DNA of 64,000 nucleotides, taken from assembly GCA_000307305.1 (NCBI GenBank), contig DF158888.1, forward strand, positions 33,034-97,033. Reading direction: 5' to 3'. Below, piece after piece: positions 8,744-20,121 of this stretch; position 1 is the first letter of the stretch; each line of letters begins with the position of its first letter. Source of the stretch: Enterobacteriaceae bacterium B14 (GTDB lineage: Bacteria; Pseudomonadota; Gammaproteobacteria; Enterobacterales; Enterobacteriaceae). Below the pieces are notes generated by a model. It was given only the letters and a program-made list of their open reading frames with translations, did not search any database and was not told the origin of the DNA. Made by a program: the position numbers and the translations under genes.

Positions 8744-9944
8744 AGTGGCTAATTATCTCGTCCAGCAGTTGTTGGCCTAGGAGTGCTTTTTCACTAAGTG
8801 GCAAAGCCTTATCTCCGTTAGACCAGTATAGGTGTAGTGCATTTGTGTCGCTGTTGAAACCTTGCCCCGATAGCGAAACATCATTGGCGCAAATAAGATC
8901 GAGTTTTTTGCGCACGAGCTTTTGTCGGGCGTATTCTTCCACATTCTGGGTTTCAGCGGCAAATCCAACAACGAATGGTCGGTTTTCCTTCATGGAGGCA
9001 ACACCAGCGACGATATCGGGGTTTTTAATCATTCTTACTGTGATTTCATCGCCTTGTTTTTTTATCTTGTCAGGTGCGACTTGCTCTGCACGATAGTCTG
9101 CTACTGCCGCACAAGAAATAAAAATATTTTGCTCAGAGGCAAGGCGTTGAACATTTTGCTCCATTTCTAGCGCGCTAATAACATCAATACGCTGTACGCC
9201 AGCGGGTGTGGCGAGTGTTACTGGGCCTGCAATAAGGGTTACTGTTGCCCCGCGGGCTGCTGCAGCTTGAGCTATGGCAAACCCCATTTTCCCTGAGCTA
9301 TGGTTGGTAATGAATCGAACGGGATCCAGCGCTTCTCTTGTTGGCCCTGCTGTTAGCATTATATTTAGGCCAGCCAGATCTTGTTTCCGATTAAAGTGTT
9401 GAATGACCCGTGAGACAAGCTCTGCTGGTTCTAGCATTCTTCCTGGGCCTATATCGCCACAGGCCTGACTCCCGCTTGCTGGGCCCCAAATAGCAATGCC
9501 ACGAGATGCCAGTGTGCTCAGATTGTTCTGTGTCGCTGCTGCGCGAAACATTTGTTGATTCATGGCAGGGGCGGCCACGATGGGCGCGGGTGTTGCCAGA
9601 CAAATTGTGGTGAGCAAATCATTTGCCATACCAGCCGCCAAACGCGCTAGCAGGTCTGCTGTTGCAGGAGCCAAAAGAATAAGGTCAGCCCATTTTCCTA
9701 GTTCAATATGCCCCATTGCTGCTTCTGCTGCTGGGTCAAGAATGCTGTCAGAAACAGGATTGGCGGAAACGGCTTGAAGTGTCATAGGGGTAATAAATGC
9801 CTGTGCTGCATTTGTCATGACAACTCGAACGTTGACTCCATGCTCTTTTAATCGGCGTACAATTTCTGGGCATTTATAGGCGGCAATACCACCACTGATA
9901 CCGAGTACGATATTTTTACCTGCAAGAGAAGCGGTATGTATCAT
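8721..9944 (-). CDS. coaBC: Bifunctional phosphopantothenoylcysteine decarboxylase / phosphopantothenate-cysteine ligase
   Basis: A 407-residue fusion enzyme for two steps of CoA synthesis. The N-terminal flavoprotein CoaC half has [10 protein letters not shown], the active-site His79 (GHIELG), PAMN (126-129) and the catalytic cysteine Cys162 in [13 protein letters not shown]. The CTP-dependent CoaB half has [22 protein letters not shown] and the KIKK lysine cluster. It is divergent from radC and precedes dut. The later pathway enzyme CoaD is encoded in the same window at 12410. Confidence 0.96.
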   Translation of the reverse strand: MIHTASLAGKNIVLGISGGIAAYKCPEIVRRLKEHGVNVRVVMTNAAQAFITPMTLQAVSANPVSDSILDPAAEAAMGHIELGKWADLILLAPATADLLARLAAGMANDLLTTICLATPAPIVAAPAMNQQMFRAAATQNNLSTLASRGIAIWGPASGSQACGDIGPGRMLEPAELVSRVIQHFNRKQDLAGLNIMLTAGPTREALDPVRFITNHSSGKMGFAIAQAAAARGATVTLIAGPVTLATPAGVQRIDVISALEMEQNVQRLASEQNIFISCAAVADYRAEQVAPDKIKKQGDEITVRMIKNPDIVAGVASMKENRPFVVGFAAETQNVEEYARQKLVRKKLDLICANDVSLSGQGFNSDTNALHLYWSNGDKALPLSEKALLGQQLLDEIISHYDEKNRH

Positions 9945-10129
9945 CTTGATTATCCAAGTTGTAGCCGAAAGTGGCCTTTATTTTATCACATTCCCCACAA
10001 GTGAGAGCGACAACGCTAGAAATCATGATGCGCTACAAAACAGTTTGCGAGGCGCTTTCCAAGTTTGAAATAGCGCGTTAGAACCTTGAGATAAGGGATG
10101 CCATTCTGTTTTCAGAAACAGGAGGGATA

Positions 10130-10813
10130 GTGGAAGAAAAAAGGGCTTCAATGTGGCTAACTCATAGAAAACCAAGGGAAACGTTATTAGAGAAAGGGGC
10201 TGGTGCTTTAACCGATCAGGAGCTATTAGCTATTTTTCTACGCACGGGTATTCCAGGAATGAATGTTCTAGAGCTCGCCCAGTATCTATTAACTGAATTT
10301 GGGTCGTTGTATCAGCTTATGGCTTCTGATTATCAGACTTTTTGTGAAAAGCGAGGCGTGGGGCATTCTAAATTTACTCAGCTACAAGCGGCGATAGAGC
10401 TTTCACAACGCTTTTTCTCTGCCCGGTTAATGCGTGAAAATACGCTTAGGAATCCTGAGATAACGCATGACTATTTGCAAAATCTTATCTCTCATCGAGA
10501 GAGGGAGGTATTTGTTGTTATGTTTTTGGATAATCAACATCGAGTGATTCGACATGAAGAAATGTTTTCCGGTTCTCTTAGTTGTGTAGAGGTTCATCCA
10601 AGAGAAATTGTGCGTGAGGCGTTAAAGGCCAATGCAGCAGCGCTAATTTTGGCGCATAATCACCCTTCGGGGGTTGCTGAGCCTAGTGAGGCCGACCGTT
10701 TAATCACCGACCATGTGGTGAAAGCTTGCGCGTTATTGGATATCCGAGTGCTTGATCATCTCGTTATTGGCAGGGGAGAATGCGTCTCTTTTGCTGAAAG
10801 AGGATGGCTTTAA
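10130..10813 (+). CDS. radC: RadC-family JAB/MPN protein
   Basis: A 227-residue protein starting with GTG, set by a GGAGGG ribosome-binding site 4 bases upstream. An N-terminal helix-hairpin-helix UPF0758 region ([18 protein letters not shown]) precedes the JAMM/JAB metal site HNHPSG (176-181) with a downstream Asp189, the full zinc-binding signature. RadC was once linked to DNA repair, but its biochemical role in E. coli remains unclear. It is the usual gene between coaBC and rpmB. Confidence 0.93.
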   Translation: MEEKRASMWLTHRKPRETLLEKGAGALTDQELLAIFLRTGIPGMNVLELAQYLLTEFGSLYQLMASDYQTFCEKRGVGHSKFTQLQAAIELSQRFFSARLMRENTLRNPEITHDYLQNLISHREREVFVVMFLDNQHRVIRHEEMFSGSLSCVEVHPREIVREALKANAAALILAHNHPSGVAEPSEADRLITDHVVKACALLDIRVLDHLVIGRGECVSFAERGWL

Positions 10814-10857
10814 GAATATTTTTCGCGATCCTTTAGGGATCTTTAGCTGTTCGGGTC

Positions 10858-10886
10858 TTGAGCACTAACGCTCTAGCGAGTATACT
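10858..10886 (+). promoter_or_regulatory. Sigma-70 promoter for rpmBG
   Basis: TTGAGC (10858-10863) and TATACT (10881-10886) are separated by exactly 17 bases. They lie about 165 bases upstream of rpmB, just after radC. Confidence 0.7.
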
Positions 10887-11008
10887 ACGCCACCTTTGGG
10901 AATCATGGGTATTACGTTGAGAGTCTATCTCAGCACGGTTTCGACCTAGCTGGATGTCTTCTTGGCGGAGTTTGCTGAGATAGGCTTTAAAGCCTGACAA
11001 GGCGGTGA

Positions 11009-11290
<282 letters not shown>

Positions 11291-11298
11291 GGAACTAA

Positions 11299-11469
<171 letters not shown>

Positions 11470-11493
11470 TTTAATTTTGGTGGATTTTATAAT

Positions 11494-11521
11494 AAAACCC
11501 GGCTTAGGCCGGGTTTTTTTG
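11494..11521 (+). terminator. rpmBG terminator
   Basis: A strong hairpin (AAAACCCGGC / GCCGGGTTTT, loop TTAG) followed by T residues, 25 bases after rpmG. Confidence 0.9.
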
Positions 11522-11603
11522 TTTTGTATGTTGCCAATTGCGCTATATAAAGAGGGTGTTTTTTGCAAAACACCAGAGATAGGGGGAGGGATAAGTAAAC
11601 GCT

Positions 11604-12907
<1,304 letters not shown>

Positions 12908-12973
12908 TCATTTTACTTATGGTTAATGGCTAGTTTTTGTCATTCGGGTGGTTATCCCTAACGTCTGTATAGA

Positions 12974-14248
12974 CTAATGTCTCTGCGGTAGATAGGGTTC
13001 AAGTAAGTGTAGTAACTTTTGCAGTGTCCCTTGGTTCTGGTGTAGCACTTCTACTGCATGACGACCGTGATAAAGACGATAATCCTCATCTGTTAATAGC
13101 GTTGAAATCTCTTTTACTAGCGACGCGCTATCTGTCACGGTAATGAGACCATCTTCTTTCTTCAACTTAGCGCAAATATCTTTAAAGTTGAAAGTATGTG
13201 GACCCATTAGAACAGGGATAGCATGAGCTGCTGCTTCGAGTGGATTATGTCCACCTCGTTCAACCAGGCTACCACCAACGAATGCTAAGTCTGCAATCCC
13301 ATATAACAACATGAGTTCACCCATGGTATCGCCGACGACCACTTGGGTATCTGGGGCAGGAATAATACCAGAGCTGCGTAGCGTATAACTGAACCCAGCA
13401 GCTTGGGTTAGTGCTTTTGCTATAGGGAAACGCTCAGGATGGCGAGGTACCAATATCAGCAGAAGAGAAGGAAACTGAGCAAGTAGCTGGCGATGGGTAT
13501 CTAATAAAATAGCCTCTTCACCATCATGGGTACTCGTTGCTATCCATACTGGACGATGGGGAGCCCATTGCCTGCGTAGTGTCACAGCTTTGACTGCCAA
13601 TTCAGGCGTTACTGAAATATCAAATTTCAGGCTTCCTGTCACACTGAGCTGTGAGCGCTTTAACCCTAACTGTATAAATCGTTCCCCATCTTCTGCGTTT
13701 TGTGCCGCGATGAGCGTAATGCGGCTAAGCATCTTCTGAGTGAAAGAGCGAATTTTGTTATAGCCGTTTGCAGAGCGCTCAGATAAACGTGCATTGGCGA
13801 TAATAAGAGGAATATCGCGCTTTTTAAGTTCGCTTATCAGATTCGGCCACAGCTCTGTCTCCATAATAATGACAACCTTAGGATTCACTTGCTTCAAAAA
13901 TCGGCGTAATGAACCAGGTAGGTCATAAGGGAGATAGACGTGGTGAACATCCGTGCCAAATGCGGACTTCGCTCGTTCAGAGCCTGTTGGTGTCATGGTG
14001 GTGACAGTAATTGGCAGAGAGGGATAGCGGTGGCGTAACGCTCTCACTAGCGGGATCGCGGCGAGTGTTTCTCCAACGGAGACCGAGTGCAGCATGATAC
14101 CACCCGGTTTTACTTTGCCTTTGCAGAACCCGTAGCGTTCGGCCCAGCGTTTTCTATATTCAGGCGCTTTACGACCACGCACCCACAAACGTATCCAGAT
14201 TAAAGGCTGGATGAGATAAAGTAGGAATGTATACAGCGCTTGCAACAT
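12974..14248 (-). CDS. waaA: 3-deoxy-D-manno-octulosonic acid (Kdo) transferase
   Basis: A 424-residue GT-B glycosyltransferase of the WaaA/KdtA family. It has an N-terminal membrane anchor (LYTFLLYLIQPLIWIRL), GGIMLHSVSVGETLAA with the catalytic Glu, TMTPTGS, and the C-terminal donor-binding GGSLVERGGHNPLEAAAHAIPV. It adds two Kdo residues to lipid IVA. The product is the substrate of the LpxL-type acyltransferase encoded at 2778. It heads the waaA-coaD unit. Confidence 0.97.
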   Translation of the reverse strand: MLQALYTFLLYLIQPLIWIRLWVRGRKAPEYRKRWAERYGFCKGKVKPGGIMLHSVSVGETLAAIPLVRALRHRYPSLPITVTTMTPTGSERAKSAFGTDVHHVYLPYDLPGSLRRFLKQVNPKVVIIMETELWPNLISELKKRDIPLIIANARLSERSANGYNKIRSFTQKMLSRITLIAAQNAEDGERFIQLGLKRSQLSVTGSLKFDISVTPELAVKAVTLRRQWAPHRPVWIATSTHDGEEAILLDTHRQLLAQFPSLLLILVPRHPERFPIAKALTQAAGFSYTLRSSGIIPAPDTQVVVGDTMGELMLLYGIADLAFVGGSLVERGGHNPLEAAAHAIPVLMGPHTFNFKDICAKLKKEDGLITVTDSASLVKEISTLLTDEDYRLYHGRHAVEVLHQNQGTLQKLLHLLEPYLPQRH

Positions 14249-14923
14249 AGTTACCGCATGTTCTAAGAACTAATAGAGCGAATTTTAGGGATTTGCTGTG
14301 GGTAAAGCTATCATTTTTGTATCGTGAAACAATCAATGATACAAAGAGGGCATATTATAGCTATCTGGTAAGATAAAATATTCCTCTTGATATTAAAGGA
14401 AAACCAATGTTATCAAGAGTGGCACGATTTATTTTATTGTTAAGTCGCCGTTATGATTTATTCTTGGAACCGTGAATATTCTGAGAGCATATTAATAGAG
14501 TAAGTTAGGGCTTTCACCAACAATAAATAGATGAATCACTGAGTTGCTGGCAGAGAGTTTTTAATAAAGTTGATTAATCACTATGTTAAAATAATAATAT
14601 ATTGAGTGTTGTGCCTTTAATTGTATGAATCAGTATATTGTTTGGTTTTTTTGGATTTTTGTGCTGAATTGCATTCAGTAATAGGACTACAGTTGTATCG
14701 TTTCGCTGTTGCAAATTTTTTAGCATAAAAACTCCTGTCTATGTTTCTCTCTCAAACACATATCTGTATGAAAATAAGGTACCTTTACGCACTAATTTGG
14801 TTACGGTGCACTGTGGCGTGAACCTTCGTTTTTTGTTATCATTCAGACGTATTTTTTCAGCGTTATGCTTTTTAGTAAAACAGTAAGAGTATTAATGGGT
14901 TATTAGTGTTTGGAGCGCGTTGC
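14249..14923. other. 675-bp AT-rich region between waaA and the first GT8 gene
   Basis: No full gene is visible. It must carry divergent promoters for waaA (minus) and the GT8 gene (plus). Two items stand out: an 8-bp inverted repeat (TTTGTATC at 14316-14323 and GATACAAA at 14338-14345), and a 22-codon ORF with a good RBS at 14407. I searched by eye for an ops/JUMPStart element and did not see one. Confidence 0.6.
14407..14475 (+). CDS. Possible 22-aa hydrophobic small protein
   Basis: The ATG at 14407 follows TTAAAGGAAAACC, a credible ribosome-binding site. The 22-codon frame encodes MLSRVARFILLLSRRYDLF plus three residues and then stops with TGA. It is a basic, hydrophobic peptide, like many small membrane proteins. 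It could also be the decayed start of a lost LPS gene or a chance ORF. Confidence 0.3.
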   Translation: MLSRVARFILLLSRRYDLFLEP

Positions 14924-15931
14924 ATGTTTTTCGATAAACGGACAATAGTAAAAAAGATAATTAGAGAGAGCGCAAAAAACAACCTTAGTAGTAAGGATTC
15001 ATTGAATATTGCGTATGGAGTAGATGAAAATTTTCTATTCGGCGCAGCTATATCTATGACATCTATATTGCTTAATAACTCAGACATTGATATTACTTTT
15101 CATCTTTTTACTGATTATGTCGATGATGATTATTGTCTTCGGGTAAAAGAGCTTGCTGATAAATACAATACCTGCATCATCATTTATGTTATCGATAGTG
15201 AATCAATTAAGAGACTGCCTAGCTCAGTGAGTTGGTCTTATGCAATGTACTTTCGCTTTATTGCTTTTGAGTACTTGTGCTACGAGCTCGATTCATTATT
15301 GTACCTCGACGCAGATATTATGTGTAAAAACTCTCTCAGCTTATTGAAAAATATGGCGTTAGATGAAAAATATGCCGCAGTGATAAAAGATATTGGTAAT
15401 ACAAGAAGCAGTTCATTTGAGAGATTAGAGCTAGATGGGATCCAGAATCAGTATTTTAATTCAGGGGTTATCTACGCTAATTTGTTTAAATGGAGAGAAG
15501 AGTCGCTAACGGAAAAAGCGCTTGGCATGCTTAGTGATAGTGAGCTTGTTAAAAAGCTCTACTATTATGATCAAGATGTCCTAAATATATTATTCTTCGG
15601 TAAAGTTATCTTTTTAAGTAAAGACTATAACTGTATATATACATTAAAAAATGAAATCAAAACAGACGATCATCAAAAATATAAAAGTATTATTACTGAT
15701 AGTACAGTTTTGATTCATTATACTGGGATCACTAAGCCGTGGCATGAATGGAGCCGTTATCCAGCGGCAAGATTTTTTGATATTGCATATGAGGCATCGC
15801 CTTGGAAAGGTCTGCCATTAATAAAAGCTAAAACCAAGAAACAGTTAAAGAAAGAATATAAACACGAATTTAAACAAGGGAAACGAATAAAAGGCCTTTC
15901 AACCTATATAAAATATCTTTTAAGTAAATAG
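14924..15931 (+). CDS. LPS core glycosyltransferase, GT8 family (copy A)
   Basis: 335 residues from the ATG at 14924, preceded by GGAG and matching the start of its paralogue (MFFDKRT / MYFDKKN). Features of family GT8 (WaaI/WaaO/WaaJ type) are the N-terminal IAYGVDENFLFGA, the metal-binding DxD in LLYLDADIMC (Asp123, Asp125), FNSGVIYANL, DQDVLN and the C-terminal HYTGITKPWHEW. Such enzymes add hexoses, usually glucose or galactose from UDP-sugars, to the outer core; the exact linkage cannot be read from sequence. It is transcribed alone on the plus strand, convergent with its close paralogue at 15976. AT-rich codon use is typical of outer-core genes. Confidence 0.85.
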   Translation: MFFDKRTIVKKIIRESAKNNLSSKDSLNIAYGVDENFLFGAAISMTSILLNNSDIDITFHLFTDYVDDDYCLRVKELADKYNTCIIIYVIDSESIKRLPSSVSWSYAMYFRFIAFEYLCYELDSLLYLDADIMCKNSLSLLKNMALDEKYAAVIKDIGNTRSSSFERLELDGIQNQYFNSGVIYANLFKWREESLTEKALGMLSDSELVKKLYYYDQDVLNILFFGKVIFLSKDYNCIYTLKNEIKTDDHQKYKSIITDSTVLIHYTGITKPWHEWSRYPAARFFDIAYEASPWKGLPLIKAKTKKQLKKEYKHEFKQGKRIKGLSTYIKYLLSK

Positions 15932-15959
15932 TGTTTATTTTATAAATATATTTACTTAA
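15920..15959. terminator. AT-rich hairpin between the convergent GT8 genes
   Basis: A 10-bp perfect inverted repeat (TTAAGTAAAT 15920-15929 / ATTTACTTAA 15950-15959) encloses the stop codon of copy A. It could terminate transcription in both directions, but it is GC-poor. Confidence 0.45.
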
Positions 15960-15975
15960 GCTATTTCAGCTCCTC

Positions 15976-16989
15976 TTATACGAATATTTTCTTTATCGCA
16001 TATTTAAAGTAGCTCATAATGCCGCTCTTTATTTTTCCTTGATGTATATAGTGTCTTGCTCTTCTCTTATATTGCTTTGCTGTGACTGCCGTTTTTAATG
16101 GCGTATCACTCCAAGGTGAAATAGCATGAGCAACTTCAAAACAGTGTGAAGAGGGATATCTGGCCCACTCGTGCCATGGTTTTGTTGCACCAATATAGTG
16201 TATTAATATGGTATCTTCGCTGATAGGCTTAGGGCGGCTTTCAGTATCAATATTTTTTATTTCATTGCCAATACTATATAAATAGTTGAAATTTCTATTC
16301 AGAAAAATCACTTTATCTAAAAATAGAATATTTAGGACATCCTGATCGTAATAGTAGAGTTTTTTAACTAATTCAGGATCGTTTAACATAGTCATTGCTT
16401 GATAAGTTAAGTTCTTTTCTTCCCAGTTTTTTAAATTTGCATAGATCATGCCTGAGTTAAAATAGTTGCCAAGAATTCCTTCAAGTTCTAGACGTGCAGC
16501 CAACTTTGTTTGCTTGCTATCTAATTCTTTAACCACTGCTGCATCATGGCCGCTTAAGTCTATGTCTGCAAATTTAGAAAGGGAGCCCTTGCACATAATA
16601 TCCGCATCTAAATAGAGCAAAGTTTCTAATTGAGATGCAAGATAATCAAAGGCAATAAAGCGAAAGTACATTGCATGAGACCAGCTTTGTGTATAAGGAA
16701 GTTGTTTTAGGCACTCGTTGTTAACAATGTAAATGTAAATATGAGTGTTATAGGAGCGGACAAGCTGGCGAATTTTTTCACAGTACTCATCATCGATATA
16801 GTCTGTAAATAGATGGAAAGTGATATCAATATCTTGATTATTGATTAAGATAGAGGTCATAGATATAGCTGCGCCGAATAGAAAATTTTCATCTACTCCA
16901 TAGGCAATATCTAGAGAGGTTTTCTTTTGGTTTCCCTCAACACCCTCTTCAATGACTCTTTCTATAATATTTTTTTTATCAAAATACAT
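15976..16989 (-). CDS. LPS core glycosyltransferase, GT8 family (copy B)
   Basis: 337 residues, a close paralogue of the copy at 14924 in the opposite orientation. The same landmarks occur: IAYGVDENFLFGA (28-40), the DxD in LLYLDADIMC (Asp128, Asp130), FNSGMIYANL, YYYDQDVLNILF and HYIGATKPWHEW. It follows waaP on the minus strand with a 60-base gap, so it is probably the last gene of the waaF-waaC-waaL-waaQ-waaG-waaP array. The closest functional analogues are UDP-glucose or UDP-galactose LPS transferases (WaaI/WaaO/WaaJ). The acceptor is unknown. Confidence 0.85.
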   Translation of the reverse strand: MYFDKKNIIERVIEEGVEGNQKKTSLDIAYGVDENFLFGAAISMTSILINNQDIDITFHLFTDYIDDEYCEKIRQLVRSYNTHIYIYIVNNECLKQLPYTQSWSHAMYFRFIAFDYLASQLETLLYLDADIMCKGSLSKFADIDLSGHDAAVVKELDSKQTKLAARLELEGILGNYFNSGMIYANLKNWEEKNLTYQAMTMLNDPELVKKLYYYDQDVLNILFLDKVIFLNRNFNYLYSIGNEIKNIDTESRPKPISEDTILIHYIGATKPWHEWARYPSSHCFEVAHAISPWSDTPLKTAVTAKQYKRRARHYIHQGKIKSGIMSYFKYAIKKIFV

Positions 16990-17049
16990 ATCAGTCTTCC
17001 AACATTCTAACTTGTTTATTTAAATAGCTCGTTGACTTAGTGCTATTTA

Positions 17050-17847
17050 TTACAGTCCCTTTGCGTTTGTTCTTCTCTGAATTTTCAACGCCTTTACCTT
17101 CGCTTTTATGAGTAGTTTTTCTTCAGCACCAATAATCTCTTTCAAGGGGCTACCAAAGTATACCGTTAAAAAGTAAAAAATATCACTCTTAGTTAAGCCT
17201 ATGTTGAGAGAGGAAAAGTAGAGACCAATGAGGTCCTTATCTCTCCAACGAGTAGGCACTTGCTTTCTGATTTGTGCACGATGCAAATCAATGATGGAAA
17301 GCGTAATTTTTTCTGTACTAGGTTCAGGGCAAAGAGACATCAAGAAATGGCATAGATAGCAGTCTCTATGATTTACCCCACCCTGATGCATGTTTCTGAC
17401 GGTTATTGCCAGTTGTTTAATTATTGCTCTTTTTAACGATTTTTTGGGTGGTGATGCGATCCACGGCTTACAAAAATCTTCTAGGCTAACTGTCGGTGTT
17501 AGCTCTTCGGTAATAATAAACGATTTTCTGGTGAGGGGATTTAGCCCTCTAGCTCCAAAAGCTCTGCCATTCATTGTATCCACGCCTAATTCTCTTAGAC
17601 GATGTATTGCATCCCATTCTCTTTTTGCATCAATAATTGGAAGTTTTAACGTAACCAGATTCTTTATTATTTCTTTGATGCTGGTACCGTAATGCAATTT
17701 TATAAAATAGGGGTTTTCATTCAAGAAAAATCTTAATGTACGTCTTTTTTCTAATTGTCGAAAGACTGGCCCATCTAAATGCTCAACTTCTTCAAAAGGG
17801 TCTTTGTGTTCCCATAAACTTGAAAACGGTTCCTTTAGTTTAAGCAT
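17050..17847 (-). CDS. waaP: LPS core heptose(I) kinase
   Basis: 265 residues from the ATG at 17847, preceded by AGGTGA; a GTG 9 bases further upstream is the alternative start. It is a kinase-like fold protein that phosphorylates O4 of the first heptose of the inner core. Key blocks match E. coli Waa[49 protein letters not shown], the catalytic loop [11 protein letters not shown] (Asp162) and IDLHRAQIR. The start overlaps the 3' end of waaG by 8 bases, which implies coupled translation. Core phosphates make the outer membrane resistant to hydrophobic compounds. Confidence 0.95.
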   Translation of the reverse strand: MLKLKEPFSSLWEHKDPFEEVEHLDGPVFRQLEKRRTLRFFLNENPYFIKLHYGTSIKEIIKNLVTLKLPIIDAKREWDAIHRLRELGVDTMNGRAFGARGLNPLTRKSFIITEELTPTVSLEDFCKPWIASPPKKSLKRAIIKQLAITVRNMHQGGVNHRDCYLCHFLMSLCPEPSTEKITLSIIDLHRAQIRKQVPTRWRDKDLIGLYFSSLNIGLTKSDIFYFLTVYFGSPLKEIIGAEEKLLIKAKVKALKIQRRTNAKGL

Positions 17848-18964
17848 TTTTTTCACCTAGGATGATATCTGCGGCTCTCTCGGGCAAACTGTAAAGGTCT
17901 GTATTATTTGAATATAGCATAGCATTTTTTGCAAAGATTTGTATCTTGCTTTTCTTAAGTAAGATAGTACTCAAGGCTTCGTTTAGCTCATCCTGTGAAA
18001 AGGGTTCATTTAGCACGATCCCTGCATTAGCAGCGGCGATATGGAAAGCATATCCGCAGGCATCAGTGACGATAACGGGCAGCCCTGAAACGATTGCCTC
18101 CAATAATACAATTCCCGCAGCCTCTTGCCGAGCAGGGTGTATCAGGAGGTCTGCTGCAAATAAGAACTCTGGAATATCGTCTCTACCTGTGAAAAACTGC
18201 GCTATATGGCCGATATTCAGTGTTTTTGCTAGTTTGATATAAGAGGCTGGATTATCTTGACCAATCACAAAATAAGTTAATTTGTTTTTGATATCTGTAG
18301 GTAAAGCTGCAATGGCTCTTAAACTACGATCGACACCTTTACGTTTAAAGTCAGAACCAACTTGCAATATAACAATGCTATCTTCTTTTATATAATTCTT
18401 ATCGCGAAATGTTTTTCTAACAGCATCAGAATGATTATTATATTTTCTATCCAAAGATATACCTGGTGGAAGAATATAAAAATTATCTTTAGGCGTATTA
18501 TAATGTTTTATAAAATCAGCTATCTGTCGGTCTGTTAGCATCAGTAATTTAGTTTTACTCTTTTGATTAAAAACTGCAGATTCAAAATGAGCATAATGCT
18601 TATAACGCTTGGTCATTTTATAAAAGATACCTTTACTTTTTGCGACTTTCTCCGCATAGCAGGTATCCGCAGCATAATAGATATCTAAATTTGGCATTTT
18701 ATTAAAGCCAACAATTACGTCGACAGGTCTTTTCTCTATATCAGCCATGACCCATTTATGATATTCACTATTCTGATTATGATTAGTCATACCTTTTCTC
18801 GGCACGCTAACAATTTCAAAATGTTCAGGTTTTTCACCTTGCCATGACATGGTATAGACCCTGACATGGTGCCCTCTGTTTTGGCAGGCCATCGCAATTC
18901 TTAAAAAATCACGCTGCAGGCCGCCAAATGGAAAGTATTTATATAAACAGAAGGCCAATACCAT
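17840..18964 (-). CDS. waaG: LPS alpha-1,3-glucosyltransferase I
   Basis: 374-residue GT4 (GT-B fold) enzyme that adds the first outer-core glucose to heptose II. It starts [20 protein letters not shown], with the acceptor-domain [16 protein letters not shown]. The donor-binding part has [14 protein letters not shown] and [15 protein letters not shown], the EX7E-type region. It lies 11 bases after waaQ and overlaps waaP, so these three genes form one unit. Confidence 0.95.
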   Translation of the reverse strand: MVLAFCLYKYFPFGGLQRDFLRIAMACQNRGHHVRVYTMSWQGEKPEHFEIVSVPRKGMTNHNQNSEYHKWVMADIEKRPVDVIVGFNKMPNLDIYYAADTCYAEKVAKSKGIFYKMTKRYKHYAHFESAVFNQKSKTKLLMLTDRQIADFIKHYNTPKDNFYILPPGISLDRKYNNHSDAVRKTFRDKNYIKEDSIVILQVGSDFKRKGVDRSLRAIAALPTDIKNKLTYFVIGQDNPASYIKLAKTLNIGHIAQFFTGRDDIPEFLFAADLLIHPARQEAAGIVLLEAIVSGLPVIVTDACGYAFHIAAANAGIVLNEPFSQDELNEALSTILLKKSKIQIFAKNAMLYSNNTDLYSLPERAADIILGEKNA

Positions 18965-18975
18965 AATAATTATCC

Positions 18976-20031
18976 CTATTTTTGAGTCTGAGTAAGCATA
19001 TCATCAATAGCCTTGATAACATCCTGAGCAGGAATACAGGATAAATATCGGTAGGTACGATCCCGCAGTGTACGTTCTGGCATTGCTTCATAATTACCTG
19101 CCCATAAGAGCGTGCTTTTATCTGACCAAGGGCGCCATTGTTGGTAATCCGTTGCACCAAACAAGCAAACGAGTGGCGTATCAAGTGCGGCAGCCATGTG
19201 CATCGGCGCCGAATCAACCCCAACGAACAAGTCTGCATGATCAATAAGAGCGGCGAGCTCTAGCAGGCTGGTGTTACCTGCAAGCGCGGTAATAGGCTTA
19301 TTTATGCAGTATTTCGCAATGCTTTCCACCATCTCTTGGTCTTCTTTTGACGGGCCAGATGTCAATATCACCTCATAGCCCTTCTCTTTTAGATGGTCGA
19401 TAACTATCGCAAATTTATCATCATCCCAACACTTGAATATTTGTCGAGCCGTTGGCTGAATGACGACATATTTGCTGTTTTCTACATCGACGCCCGCTGA
19501 TCTGTTTTTAACAGAAATCCAGTGCTCCCTACTGTAATGCAAGGATGTTTTAGGCTGTTCGACAGATATCTGCAGAGGCGACAATATCGAGATATTCTGC
19601 TCTATAGTATGTTCCCCAATGGGAGCGACTAGGTCGGTAAAGCAGTGTTTCCATAATGGGGATTGGCGATGTAAAAAATCAAAGGCAATGCTGCGTGTAT
19701 TGAGCATCTTGATTAAAAAGGCGATGGGCCACTGATCGGCTAAGTTAATGACAAGGTCATACTTATTCGCTTTTAGTTCCTTGAGCAGGCGATAAAATTC
19801 ACTGAGCTTCCGACTCAGTTTTTTAGGTTTGCGCGTGATGCCGTACAACTCATTGATATCTGGGTTTTCAGATAAAATGGGCTTTGTGTCTGTGTATAGA
19901 AGAACATCAAGATCAGCATCGGGATAATGAGACTTTATGCTGCTGATCAACGGTGTTGTTAATAACATATCACCATGAAATCTTAGTTTGACGAGTAAGA
20001 TTTTCTTATATTTTTTTGGTGAAGATATCAC
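18976..20031 (-). CDS. waaQ: LPS heptosyltransferase III
   Basis: A 351-residue GT9 protein starting with GTG at 20031, supported by a GGAAGG ribosome-binding site 7 bases upstream. Landmarks are KILLVKLRFHGDMLLTTPLI, VVIQPTARQIFKCWDDDKFA, SGPSKEDQE and the C-terminal VGVDSAPMHMAAAL. WaaQ adds a side-branch heptose (HepIII) to HepII after WaaP acts. It lies 90 bases downstream of waaL and 11 bases before waaG. Confidence 0.94.
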   Translation of the reverse strand: MISSPKKYKKILLVKLRFHGDMLLTTPLISSIKSHYPDADLDVLLYTDTKPILSENPDINELYGITRKPKKLSRKLSEFYRLLKELKANKYDLVINLADQWPIAFLIKMLNTRSIAFDFLHRQSPLWKHCFTDLVAPIGEHTIEQNISILSPLQISVEQPKTSLHYSREHWISVKNRSAGVDVENSKYVVIQPTARQIFKCWDDDKFAIVIDHLKEKGYEVILTSGPSKEDQEMVESIAKYCINKPITALAGNTSLLELAALIDHADLFVGVDSAPMHMAAALDTPLVCLFGATDYQQWRPWSDKSTLLWAGNYEAMPERTLRDRTYRYLSCIPAQDVIKAIDDMLTQTQK

Positions 20032-20121
20032 TGACTGCCCTTCCTATATAAATGATATATACCAGTTCTGGTTTTTAATGACATGTTAAAACTCCCGAAC
20101 AGGCTATGTTGTAAATCAAAC

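Noticed and set aside
14249..14923. Possible JUMPStart/ops element before the core genes
   Set aside because: No GGCGGTAG-type sequence was found in this region or before waaQ.
14872..15087. 71-codon minus-strand ORF at the start of GT8 copy A
   Set aside because: It is antisense to the GT8 start and without an RBS.
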